Shown piece by piece: positions 53,700 through 61,768 of a stretch of 64,000 bases of DNA. Origin of the DNA: Chloroflexota bacterium (GTDB lineage Bacteria > Chloroflexota > UBA11872 > UBA12225); the NCBI GenBank assembly GCA_030447525.1, contig JAUJOR010000001.1, positions 487,466-551,465 of the forward strand, in the 5' to 3' direction. Below the pieces are notes generated by a model. It saw nothing but the letters and a program-made list of their open reading frames with translations. It ran no database searches and had not been told where the DNA came from. Numbering within the stretch: the first letter of the stretch is position 1; each line of letters opens with the position of its first letter. The translations under genes and the position numbers were made by a program.

Positions 53700-55202
53700 A
53701 TGCAACTGACCGTGCCACAACTCGACTTCTGGGCCATCGCCCCGGTGCTGGCGATGACGCTAACCGGCTGTGCCGTCCTGGTGGCCGACCTTTTCGCGCC
53801 GCCCCGGCGGGGTCATACCTTCTTGGCGTTGATCTCGCTCATCGGCCTGGCGATCACGGCCGCCCTCTCGCTGGCCATCTGGGACTACAACCAGCCGGCG
53901 GCCTTTGCCGGCACCGTGGCGGCCGACAACTTCGGCCAGTTCTTCAACCTCCTCTTTGTCCTCATCGTCGCCGTGACCGTGCTCCTGTCTCACGAGCAGC
54001 TCGAGCGAGACGAGTTCCACCCCGGGGAGTACTACACCCTGCTCCTGTTCTCCGCGGCCGGGATGATGCTCATGGCCGGGGCGGGGGACCTGATCATGGT
54101 TTTCCTGGGGCTGGAGCTCCTCTCTATCTCCCTCTATATCTTGGCCGGCTTCTCCCGCCGGCGCCTGGAGTCCGAGGAGGCGTCTATCAAGTACCTCCTG
54201 CTGGGCTCGTTCGCCACGGGGTTTCTGCTCTACGGCATCGCCCTGGTCTACGGCAGCACGGGCTCGACCAATCTGGGCTGCGTTGCCCAGGCGCTGGGGA
54301 ACCGCAGCCAGTTCGCCTCGGCGGCCTGCCCCACCGCCCTGGGGGCCTCGGCGGGCGTGCCGGCGATGCTCCTGGCCGGGATCGGCCTGCTCATCGTCGG
54401 CCTGGGCTTCAAGGCCGCCGTCGCCCCGTTCCACCTCTGGACACCGGACGTCTATGAGGGCTCGCCGACGGCGGTGACGGCCTACATGTCTGTCGCGGCC
54501 AAGGCGGCCGCCTTTGCCGCTATCCTGCGCGTCTTCCTGATCGCCTTTCCCAGCCTGGTCAGCGACTGGAGCGGTATGCTGGCCGTCATCGCCATCATGA
54601 CCATGGTGGTGGGCAATACGGTGGCCATTGCCCAGCAGAACATCAAGCGCCTCTTGGCCTACTCCAGCATCGCCCACGCCGGATACATCTTGGTGGCCGT
54701 GGTGGCCGCCACCTCTCTGGGGGTCCAGAGCGTCCTCTTCTACACCCTGGCCTATACCCTGATGAACCTGGGGGCTTTCGCCGTCGTGATCCTGCTGGGG
54801 CGGCGCGGCGAGGAGAACGTCATGCTGGCCGACTATGCCGGCATCGGCTATCGCCAGCCGTTTCTCGGCCTGGCTATGACGGTGTTCATGCTCTCCCTGG
54901 CCGGGATCCCGCCGACGGCCGGCTTTTTCGGCAAGTTCTACATCTTCTCGGCGGCAATGCAGGCCGGGCAGTACGGCCTGGCCGTATTGGGGATCCTGGC
55001 CAGCGTCATCTCGGTGTATTACTACCTACGCGTCATCTATCTGATGTACATGGTAGAGCCATCGCGCGATCTTGGCGCACCGGCCCCTGCCCCGTGGGCA
55101 ACAGCGGCCGCGGGCATCGCCGTGGTCGGCGTCGTCCTGCTGGGCCTCTTCCCGCAGGTGATCCTGGACTGGACGCTGGCCTCCATCGGCTTCATGGGCT
55201 AA
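53700..55202 (+). CDS. nuoN: NADH-quinone oxidoreductase subunit N
   Basis: A 500-residue antiporter-like subunit. GLELLSISLYILAGFSRR, GLGFKAAVAPFHLWTPDVYEGSPTAVTAYMSVAAKAAAFAA and NIKRLLAYSSIAHAGYILVAV. ATG 53700 with AGGGA 8 nt upstream. It ends the operon; a weak GCCGGA/TCCGGC hairpin (55209-55225) follows. Confidence 0.96.
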   Translation: MQLTVPQLDFWAIAPVLAMTLTGCAVLVADLFAPPRRGHTFLALISLIGLAITAALSLAIWDYNQPAAFAGTVAADNFGQFFNLLFVLIVAVTVLLSHEQLERDEFHPGEYYTLLLFSAAGMMLMAGAGDLIMVFLGLELLSISLYILAGFSRRRLESEEASIKYLLLGSFATGFLLYGIALVYGSTGSTNLGCVAQALGNRSQFASAACPTALGASAGVPAMLLAGIGLLIVGLGFKAAVAPFHLWTPDVYEGSPTAVTAYMSVAAKAAAFAAILRVFLIAFPSLVSDWSGMLAVIAIMTMVVGNTVAIAQQNIKRLLAYSSIAHAGYILVAVVAATSLGVQSVLFYTLAYTLMNLGAFAVVILLGRRGEENVMLADYAGIGYRQPFLGLAMTVFMLSLAGIPPTAGFFGKFYIFSAAMQAGQYGLAVLGILASVISVYYYLRVIYLMYMVEPSRDLGAPAPAPWATAAAGIAVVGVVLLGLFPQVILDWTLASIGFMG

Positions 55203-55423
55203 AGCGCAGCCGGAGTCAATCCGGCCTACGCCGCAGGGAGCAGGGAGCACCCAGGTGGATCCCACTCTGGCTTCGGTAGCGTAGCTCCCTCGTCGGCCGC
55301 GAATTGCGCGTGCACCACGGGCTGCTCTTGCACCGCGGGCTCCTCGTTCGCCGCCGGCTGATGGCGCTGGTTTGGCGCCCTGGCCGCGCCTTGGGGGCAC
55401 GCCCTGCGGTTGGGGATGGTGTG

Positions 55424-55470
55424 TATACTTTGCAAGGGAAGCCGACCCCGGCTTCCCTTCATCTTTTTCG
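55424..55470 (+). promoter_or_regulatory. argF promoter and leader hairpin (possible attenuator)
   Basis: TATACT at 55424-55429 (a -10) is followed, almost exactly at the expected transcript start, by GGGAAGCC-GACCCC-GGCTTCCC (55436-55457), an 8-bp perfect stem, then a T-rich TTCATCTTTTT. This is a terminator-like fold at the very 5' end of the argF mRNA; control by attenuation or protection of the 5' end are both possible. Confidence 0.55.
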
Positions 55471-55483
55471 GGAGGGCAGGACG

Positions 55484-56470
55484 TTGCCTACGGCCGAGCC
55501 TGCCGCCTTTCCCGTGACCGCGGCGCCGTCCGCCGAGTCGCTCGAGGGGCGGGACGTACTCACGCTGGCCGACTTCACCGGAGCAGAGCTGCGCGCAATC
55601 CTCGACCGGGCGCACCAGCTCAAGGATTTGCAGCGCCGGCGGGAGCCGCACCGCTGGCTTGAAGGCCGTACCCTGGCCATGATCTTCGAGAAGCCCAGCT
55701 TGCGCACGCGCTGCACCTTCGAGACGGGCATGACCCAGCTGGGGGGACATGCCATCGACCTGGCCTCCGAACACATGCAGATGGGCAGCCGGGAGAGCGT
55801 GCCGGATGTGGCGCGCAACCTGGAACGGTGGGTGGACGCGATCATGGCCCGCGTCTACCTGCACGCCACGGTAGTCACCCTGGCACAGCACGCCAGCGTC
55901 CCGGTGATCAACGGCTTATCGGACTACTCCCACCCCTGCCAGATCATGGCCGACCTGATGACCGTGGAGGAGTGGAAAGGCTCGCTGCAGGGCCTGAAGA
56001 TCAGCTACGTCGGAGACGGCTTCAACATCGCCAACTCCTTGCTCTTCGCCGCCGGGGCGCTGGGGCTGGAGTTGCACATCGCCACGCCACCGGACTACGA
56101 GCCGCGGGAGGATGTGGTGACGCGCGCCCGCCGGGCCGCAAGGCAGACGGGGGCCAGGATCGAGGTCTACCACGACCCCCGGGCGGCCGCGGACGGGGCC
56201 GAGGTGATCTACACCGACTCCTGGATCAGCATGGGACAGGAGTCGGAGCGCGCCGATCGGCTACGCGTCTTCCCGCCGTACCAGGTGAACGGCGCCCTGG
56301 TCAGCCTGGCCCGGCCGGAGGTAATGGTGATGCACTGCCTGCCCGCACACCGCGGCGAGGAGATCACCGACGAGGTGATGGACGGCCGTCATTCAGCCGT
56401 CTTCGATCAGGCGGAGAACCGGCTTCACACCCAGAAGGCGATTCTCACGTTAGTCATGAAGGGGCGCTAG
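55484..56470 (+). CDS. argF: Ornithine carbamoyltransferase
   Basis: A 328-residue enzyme. EKPSLRTRCTFETGM contains the carbamoyl-phosphate loop (SxRTR), NGLSDYSHPCQIMADLMT the DxxHPxQ motif, YVGDGFNIANSLLFAAG the ornithine side, and MHCLPAHRGEEITDEVMDG the HCLPAHRG motif. It makes citrulline from ornithine and carbamoyl phosphate. TTG 55484 is preferred: GGGAGGGCAGG lies at the right distance and the promoter lies between it and upstream starts such as 55304. Other arg genes are not adjacent. Confidence 0.92.
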   Translation: MPTAEPAAFPVTAAPSAESLEGRDVLTLADFTGAELRAILDRAHQLKDLQRRREPHRWLEGRTLAMIFEKPSLRTRCTFETGMTQLGGHAIDLASEHMQMGSRESVPDVARNLERWVDAIMARVYLHATVVTLAQHASVPVINGLSDYSHPCQIMADLMTVEEWKGSLQGLKISYVGDGFNIANSLLFAAGALGLELHIATPPDYEPREDVVTRARRAARQTGARIEVYHDPRAAADGAEVIYTDSWISMGQESERADRLRVFPPYQVNGALVSLARPEVMVMHCLPAHRGEEITDEVMDGRHSAVFDQAENRLHTQKAILTLVMKGR

Positions 56471-56515
56471 CGCCGGCTGCGCAGAGGACACAGGCTTACG
56501 CTCGTCGAACGCTTC

Positions 56516-57616
56516 GTGCAACAGGCGCTCTGGCTCCTGGGGAGGTTGACGCCACTGGCAGTGCTGGACATCCTGCTGGTGACGCTCATCATCTACGGAT
56601 TGTTGATGCTGATCCGTGGCACCCAGGCCGACCAGCTGGTACGTGGCGTCTTGATCTTGCTCCTGGCCTCGGCGGCGGTCGGCTCCGTGCTCGAGCTGAC
56701 CATCTTCACCTGGCTCCTGCGCAACACCTTGCCCGCCCTGCTGATCGCCATCCCCGTCATCTTCCAGCCGGAGCTGCGCCGAGCTCTGGAGCAGCTTGGA
56801 CGCACCGGGAACATCATCAACTACCCCCTGCACCGGCATCCTTCGACCAGCAGCGAGAAGCTGGCCGAGGAGGTGGCCCGGGCCTGCGCCCTGTTGGCAG
56901 AGCGCGGTTACGGCGCCTTGATCGTCATCGAGCGCACCACAGGGCTGGAGGAGTATGCCCAGACCGGCTCACGCATCGACGCCGCAGTATCGGCTGAGCT
57001 GTTGCAGCAGATCTTTTACAAGGGCTCGCCACTGCACGATGGCGCGGCCCTGATCCGTGGCGACCGCATCATCGCCGCTCGCTGTTTGCTCCCCTTGACC
57101 GACCTGCCGGACCTCGACCCGGAGCTGGGGACGCGCCACCGAGCGGCCATCGGCGTCACGGAGAACACGGATGCCATCTGCGTCGTCGTCTCCGAGGAGA
57201 CGGGGGCCATCTCGCTGGCCAATCACGGTCACCTGGTGCGCCATCTCAACGACCAGAAGCTGACCCTCTTCCTGGCGGCGCTCCTACATGCCCCCAGCCG
57301 CCCGCCGGGCGGCCCTGAGGGGCGGCCCCCGGGTGGCACCGATCCCGGCACCGGTGGCGGGACGGGTAAAGAGGGCGATGACGATGAGGCGGCGGTGTCA
57401 GGGGACTCCAGCACCGCGGAGGCGGGGAGTCAAACGGGCGCGCCGGCAGGCGCGGGGCGGGGCGTTGCAATGCGCGCCTCTATGGGGCCGAATGGGGTGA
57501 ACGGGCCCACCGGCGGTGTCAGCGGCCGAAGCCCCACAGTGGCCGGCCTCTGGCGCTTGGTAGAGCAGGCCTGGGAGCACACCTGGCGCGCCGGCCGTCC
57601 CGGAAGGCCTTCGTAG
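56516..57616 (+). CDS. cdaA: Diadenylate cyclase CdaA (DisA_N domain)
   Basis: A 366-residue membrane enzyme. Three N-terminal helices (LTPLAVLDILLVTLIIYGLLML, VRGVLILLLASAAVGSVLEL, LLRNTLPALLIAIPVIFQPEL) precede the DAC domain: KGSPLHDGAALI (DGA motif) and GTRHRAAIGVTENTDA (RHR motif), with SEETGAISLA. It condenses two ATP to c-di-AMP, a regulator of potassium, osmotic and wall homeostasis. The C-terminal 95 residues are Gly/Ala/Pro-rich and atypical. GTG 56516 start. It is followed by cdaR (12 bp), the usual pair. Confidence 0.93.
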   Translation: MQQALWLLGRLTPLAVLDILLVTLIIYGLLMLIRGTQADQLVRGVLILLLASAAVGSVLELTIFTWLLRNTLPALLIAIPVIFQPELRRALEQLGRTGNIINYPLHRHPSTSSEKLAEEVARACALLAERGYGALIVIERTTGLEEYAQTGSRIDAAVSAELLQQIFYKGSPLHDGAALIRGDRIIAARCLLPLTDLPDLDPELGTRHRAAIGVTENTDAICVVVSEETGAISLANHGHLVRHLNDQKLTLFLAALLHAPSRPPGGPEGRPPGGTDPGTGGGTGKEGDDDEAAVSGDSSTAEAGSQTGAPAGAGRGVAMRASMGPNGVNGPTGGVSGRSPTVAGLWRLVEQAWEHTWRAGRPGRPS

Positions 57617-57628
57617 GCGAGCGGCAAG

Positions 57629-58849
57629 ATGACCACCATTCTGTCGGAGACATTGCGCTGGCGCTTCTTGTTTGCCTTGCTCCTCTCTATCGCCCTATGG
57701 GCGCGCCTGACCCTGGAGCAGAATCCTGAGCGCCGTGACCTCTACCCCACGGAGATCACCGTGGAGCCACGGGGGCTCGCTCCCGGGCTAGTGATCGCCA
57801 ACGAGATCCAGCCCGTGCGACTGCGCATCTCAGCCCCTCAGGAGAGCTGGCGAACGATCGAGGCAGGGGTCAGCTTCCGTGCCTTCGTGGATCTGAGCGA
57901 GGCCACGGCCGGCCTGGTGCAGCGCAACGTGCAGGTGGAGATGTCCGACCCGGACGTCAAGGTACTCGAGATCGTCCCGGCCAAGGTCAGCGTGCGCATC
58001 GAAGAGCTACGCACCGTCACTGTGCCCGTGCGGATCAACCAGCTGGGGAGCGTCCCCTTCGGTTTTCGCGTCGTTGGCGAGCCTTCCGTTTCCCCGCCCA
58101 GCGTGCAAGTCAGCGGCCCCTCCAGCGTGGTGGAGCGAGTCGCCGAGGTCGTCGCGCCGGTGCGCCTGGACGAGGCAAAGTCGACGGTGGAGCTCTCTCT
58201 AAAGCCGGAGCCCCGTGGCCCCAATGGGGTCGTCGCCGGCGTTCGCCTGGAGCCCCAGCTGGTCACCGTAACGCTCCGCGTGGAGCAGATCGCCGGCTCC
58301 AAGGCCGTCTCCGTCGTGCCCCAGGTACGCGGCCAGCCGGCGGCCGGCTACTGGCAGGGGAGGATCTCCGTTGAACCGGTGACGGTACAGATCATCGCCG
58401 AGCCCAGCTTGCTGGAGCAGGTCACGATCCTGAACACCGCCCCCATCGACGTCTCCGGGGCCGAAGCCGACGTCGTGCGCAGCGTGGCCCTGCAGCGCCA
58501 AAACGGTGTCACCGTCGTCGGGGAGCAGGCGGCCACCGTCCGCGTCGCCATCCAGCCCCTGCAAGGTCAGCAAATCCGGGACGTCGCCATTGCCGTGCAG
58601 AACGTCCCGCCGGGCGTGACCGCGTCGACCTCGCCGGGCGTCGTCACCGTCACCCTTTCCGGGCCGCAGCCGGTGCTTGCCCGACTCACGGTCCAGGACC
58701 TGGTGGCCACGGTTGACGTCCAGGGGTTAACCGAGGGGACGCAGTCAGTGCCGGTCTCCTTGCGCGTCCCCGACGGTATCCGCGTCGACCGCGTCACGCC
58801 TGAACGCGTCGGCGTTGTCCTGGCCCCGGTCCCCGCCGGTCCCCCCTAG
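57629..58849 (+). CDS. cdaR: YbbR-domain protein CdaR
   Basis: A 406-residue protein with one N-terminal membrane helix (FLFALLLSIALWARLTL) and four successive YbbR-type beta domains (about 35-120, 125-205, 215-300, 310-400), each ending in a V-x-V-x-I/V pattern, e.g. VEIVPAKVSVRIEE and RVTPERVGVVLAPV. CdaR interacts with CdaA and tunes c-di-AMP synthesis. It overhangs outside the membrane. glmM, the third gene of the usual trio, is not adjacent. Confidence 0.9.
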   Translation: MTTILSETLRWRFLFALLLSIALWARLTLEQNPERRDLYPTEITVEPRGLAPGLVIANEIQPVRLRISAPQESWRTIEAGVSFRAFVDLSEATAGLVQRNVQVEMSDPDVKVLEIVPAKVSVRIEELRTVTVPVRINQLGSVPFGFRVVGEPSVSPPSVQVSGPSSVVERVAEVVAPVRLDEAKSTVELSLKPEPRGPNGVVAGVRLEPQLVTVTLRVEQIAGSKAVSVVPQVRGQPAAGYWQGRISVEPVTVQIIAEPSLLEQVTILNTAPIDVSGAEADVVRSVALQRQNGVTVVGEQAATVRVAIQPLQGQQIRDVAIAVQNVPPGVTASTSPGVVTVTLSGPQPVLARLTVQDLVATVDVQGLTEGTQSVPVSLRVPDGIRVDRVTPERVGVVLAPVPAGPP

Positions 58850-58894
58850 CGCCGGAAGACGGGAGACCGGCAACGGTCGCCCCCGAACCCTCCC

Positions 58895-58912
58895 TATACT
58901 TACTACGTAGCC
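58895..58912 (+). promoter_or_regulatory. TATACT box right before the PMT-family gene
   Basis: TATACT at 58895-58900 puts the transcript start at about 58907, only six bases before the GTG start codon at 58913, so the mRNA would have almost no leader. No Shine-Dalgarno is present between them. Confidence 0.5.
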
Positions 58913-60400
58913 GTGGACTGGTTGCGCCGGCAGCAGTCTATATACCTCTTCTTGCTCTTGGCCTTCCCCTTTTTCTGGCGCCTGGACGCCGAGGAGTTCC
59001 ATGGCGACGAGTCCCATTGGATCTCCAGCGGGCAGCAGGTTTTCTACCTGCTTACCACGGGCCGGCTGACCGATCCCCAGTGGCGTGAGGAGTTCTACCT
59101 CTACTCGCAGCCACAGGTAGGAAAGCTCCTCGTCGGGGCCGCCCTGGCCGGGGCCGGGATCGCCGGGCCGACCTCCATCTATGACTACGACTGGCAGCGC
59201 CGTCCGTGGGAGAACCGCGCCCTGGGGCGCATCCCCTCGCCCGCTGCGGTGCACGCCGGTCGAGTCGCCGGGGCGATCGCCGGCTGGGTGGGCTGCCTGG
59301 CCCTCTGGGGGCTGGCGCGCGAGCTGGGGGTGGTCGCCGCCGGCCCGCTGGGCGCCACGCTCCTGGCCAGCCACCCCCTGTGGCTGGCCAATGCCCGGCG
59401 GGCCGGCCTGGATGCCCCTGCCCTGGCCCTCGGCCTCGTCGCCGCCTGGCTGGCCCTGAGAGCCCTCTCCCGCATCTCCCACGGGGACGGGGCGCGGGGC
59501 GCTGCCTTGCGCCCGGCCCTCCTTGCCGGGGTCACCCTCGGCCTCGGCGTTGGTGCCAAGTACGTCGCCGTGCTGATGGTGCCGGTGGTGGTCATCCCCC
59601 TGGGGGCCGCCCTGTACGCCGCCGACAGGGGGAGCCGGGGCCGCCTCCTGGGGGCCACTGCCCTGGCCCTCCTCGTCGCCGGGGGCACCTTCTGGGTGGC
59701 GAACCCCACGCTGTACGCCCACCCGCTGGGGGGCATCCGCGCGAGCGTAGACTTCTTGACCCGGCAGGCGGGGGAGATGCGCCAGCGCTCCCCGGTCTTC
59801 CAGTCCCCTCCCCTGGTGGCCCTGGAGATCATAGACCGGGCGTTCTGGCCGACGCGCTTCCCCCCGGTGATCGACCTGACCCTGCCGGAGCCCCTCGTCC
59901 CGGGATCCTACGGCACGCCGGTGGTCGCTCTGGGCGCCCTGGCCGCTACGGTGGCGTTGCTGCTCCGGGCGCGGTCAGCCCCTGACGGCCAGCGTCCCAC
60001 CAGCCTCCCTCATCTCGCCGCCGTGAGCTGGGTAGTCGCCGTTGCGCTCGTCCTGACCTTGAGCGTACCCATCTGGTGGGAGCGCTGGCATCTGCCCCTC
60101 ATCCCGCCCCTGTGCCTCCTGGCCGGCATAGGGCTAGAGAGGCTGTCTCGCCTGCCGCCCCACGCCCCGGCCACCGGCCGGGGCCGCGTCCCGTTGGGGC
60201 CGCTCCTCGTCGGGGCCCAGTGTGTCTCGGCCCTGGCGCTGGGGCCATCATACCTGGGGAATGGCTTCGGCGCCCTGATCAACACACCGGTGGGCGCGCT
60301 GGCGCACCTCCTGGCGCTGACCTTTGTCCTGGGCACGCTGGTTGTACACTACCCCGGTCGTACGCAGCGCCACCGACGGCAACGTGTCCCTGTACCCTAA
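58913..60400 (+). CDS. PMT-family glycosyltransferase
   Basis: A 495-residue polytopic membrane protein of about ten to eleven helices. The N-terminal helix is followed by FWRLDAEEFHGDESHWISSG, the acidic loop typical of GT39/GT83-like mannosyltransferases, and then SQPQVGKLLVGAALAGAG (QPxxGK). Such enzymes transfer sugars from polyprenyl-phosphate donors to proteins or lipids. The start (GTG 58913) is set by the first helix. The substrate is unknown; it follows cdaR with 63 bp. Confidence 0.82.
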   Translation: MDWLRRQQSIYLFLLLAFPFFWRLDAEEFHGDESHWISSGQQVFYLLTTGRLTDPQWREEFYLYSQPQVGKLLVGAALAGAGIAGPTSIYDYDWQRRPWENRALGRIPSPAAVHAGRVAGAIAGWVGCLALWGLARELGVVAAGPLGATLLASHPLWLANARRAGLDAPALALGLVAAWLALRALSRISHGDGARGAALRPALLAGVTLGLGVGAKYVAVLMVPVVVIPLGAALYAADRGSRGRLLGATALALLVAGGTFWVANPTLYAHPLGGIRASVDFLTRQAGEMRQRSPVFQSPPLVALEIIDRAFWPTRFPPVIDLTLPEPLVPGSYGTPVVALGALAATVALLLRARSAPDGQRPTSLPHLAAVSWVVAVALVLTLSVPIWWERWHLPLIPPLCLLAGIGLERLSRLPPHAPATGRGRVPLGPLLVGAQCVSALALGPSYLGNGFGALINTPVGALAHLLALTFVLGTLVVHYPGRTQRHRRQRVPVP

Positions 60401-60440
60401 CCTGTCGCTAACCTCAAACCTGACCTTGTAGGAGAGTGCG

Positions 60441-61532
60441 ATGTCAGAGAGCACGGCCGCCGGACGCACCCTACGCGCCGGCATCATCGGCACCGGGGGC
60501 ATCGCCAGTGGGGCGCACATCCCCGGCTACCAGGCCACCGCGGGGGTGGAGTTGTACGCCGTCTGTGACGTGATCCGGGAGCGGGCGACGGCCACGGCGG
60601 AGAAGTTCGCCATCCCTCACGTCTTCACCGACTACGAGCAGATGCTCAAGCTGCCGGAGCTGGACGTGGTCAGCGTCTGCACGCCCCCCTTCGCTCACAA
60701 GGACGCCACCATCGCCGCCCTGCAGGCCGGCAAGCACGTCCTTTGTGAGAAGCCCATGGCCCTGAACGGCCTGGAGGCGCAGGCGATGGTGGATGCCTGG
60801 CATGGGGCGCGAGCCACGTACGGCAACAAGTTCAGTATCGGCTTTCAGAGCCGCTACGGACGCAACGCCCAGCAGCTCAAGCGCTTCATCGCCGCCGGCG
60901 AGCTGGGCGAGATCTACTACGGCCGCGCGGCAGCCCTGCGTCGTCGGGGCGTCCCCGGGTGGGGGGTGTTCACCAGCAAGGCCAAGAACGGCGGGGGCCC
61001 CTTGATCGACATTGGCGTCCATGCCCTTGACCTGGCCCTCTGGCTGATGGGCCATCCGCAGCCGGCCAGCGTCTACGGCGTGACCTATCGCAAGTTCGGC
61101 AACCGGCCCAATGTCTTCAACCCCTGGGGGACTTGGGATCCCCAGACCTACGACGTGGAGGATGCCGCCTTCGCCATGATCCGCTTCGGCAACGGGGCCG
61201 TGCTACAGCTGGAGTGCAGCTGGGTCCTGAACATCGAGCGGAGCATGAGCCAGACCATCCTCTGCGGCACGGAGGGAGGCGCCCAGCTCGACCCGTTCAA
61301 GATCTTCCAGGAAAAGCACGGCACCATCCTGGACGTCATCCCTCCGGAGCGCGCGACCGAGGGGCAGGGGCGGGCGGGGGAGCCGAGTTATGCCCTGGAG
61401 ATCCAGGGCTTTATCAAGGCCATCCGGGAAGACAGCGATCCGCTCGTCCTCCCAGAGCAGGCCCTGATGGTAAGCCGGATTGTGGACGCCATCTACGCCT
61501 CCGGTGAGTCCGGCGAAGCCGTCAAGCTCTAG
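60441..61532 (+). CDS. Gfo/Idh/MocA-family NAD(P)-dependent oxidoreductase
   Basis: A 363-residue protein. The Rossmann N-terminus has GIIGTGGIASGAHIPGY, then DVVSVCTPPFAHKDATIAALQAGKHVLCEKPMALN with the EKP motif (catalytic Lys). The C-terminal domain has GGGPLIDIGVHALDLALWLMG (GxxxDxGxHxxD). These enzymes oxidise or reduce sugars, inositols or sugar nucleotides. A sugar-binding lipoprotein gene lies just after it on the other strand, suggesting carbohydrate use, but the permease genes are absent here. Confidence 0.9.
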   Translation: MSESTAAGRTLRAGIIGTGGIASGAHIPGYQATAGVELYAVCDVIRERATATAEKFAIPHVFTDYEQMLKLPELDVVSVCTPPFAHKDATIAALQAGKHVLCEKPMALNGLEAQAMVDAWHGARATYGNKFSIGFQSRYGRNAQQLKRFIAAGELGEIYYGRAAALRRRGVPGWGVFTSKAKNGGGPLIDIGVHALDLALWLMGHPQPASVYGVTYRKFGNRPNVFNPWGTWDPQTYDVEDAAFAMIRFGNGAVLQLECSWVLNIERSMSQTILCGTEGGAQLDPFKIFQEKHGTILDVIPPERATEGQGRAGEPSYALEIQGFIKAIREDSDPLVLPEQALMVSRIVDAIYASGESGEAVKL

Positions 61533-61768
61533 AGAATCACTCCTCGGGCGCCCCGTCGGCGCTTGCCCTGGGTCAGGGAACCTGCCGCGGGAGCGCCTGG
61601 AGCAGGGCTGGGGTGAGTGTGGTATAGGAGGCACGGAACACCCCTGTGGGTGCCACCGTCCCTGAGGTAGAGAGCCTGCCCCCCTCGGTTCCCACGGAAT
61701 CGAATGCACACCTCCCTGTGTGGCCGCCGGAGAAGGGGTGGTGAGTGCGACCTTAGGGCCGGCGCTCC
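61533..61768. other. 236-bp gap between convergent genes
   Basis: Contains a modest CACCC-CTGT-GGGTG hairpin (around 61640) and no ORF of note. It may hold the transcription ends of both flanking genes; no T-tract confirms this. Confidence 0.4.
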
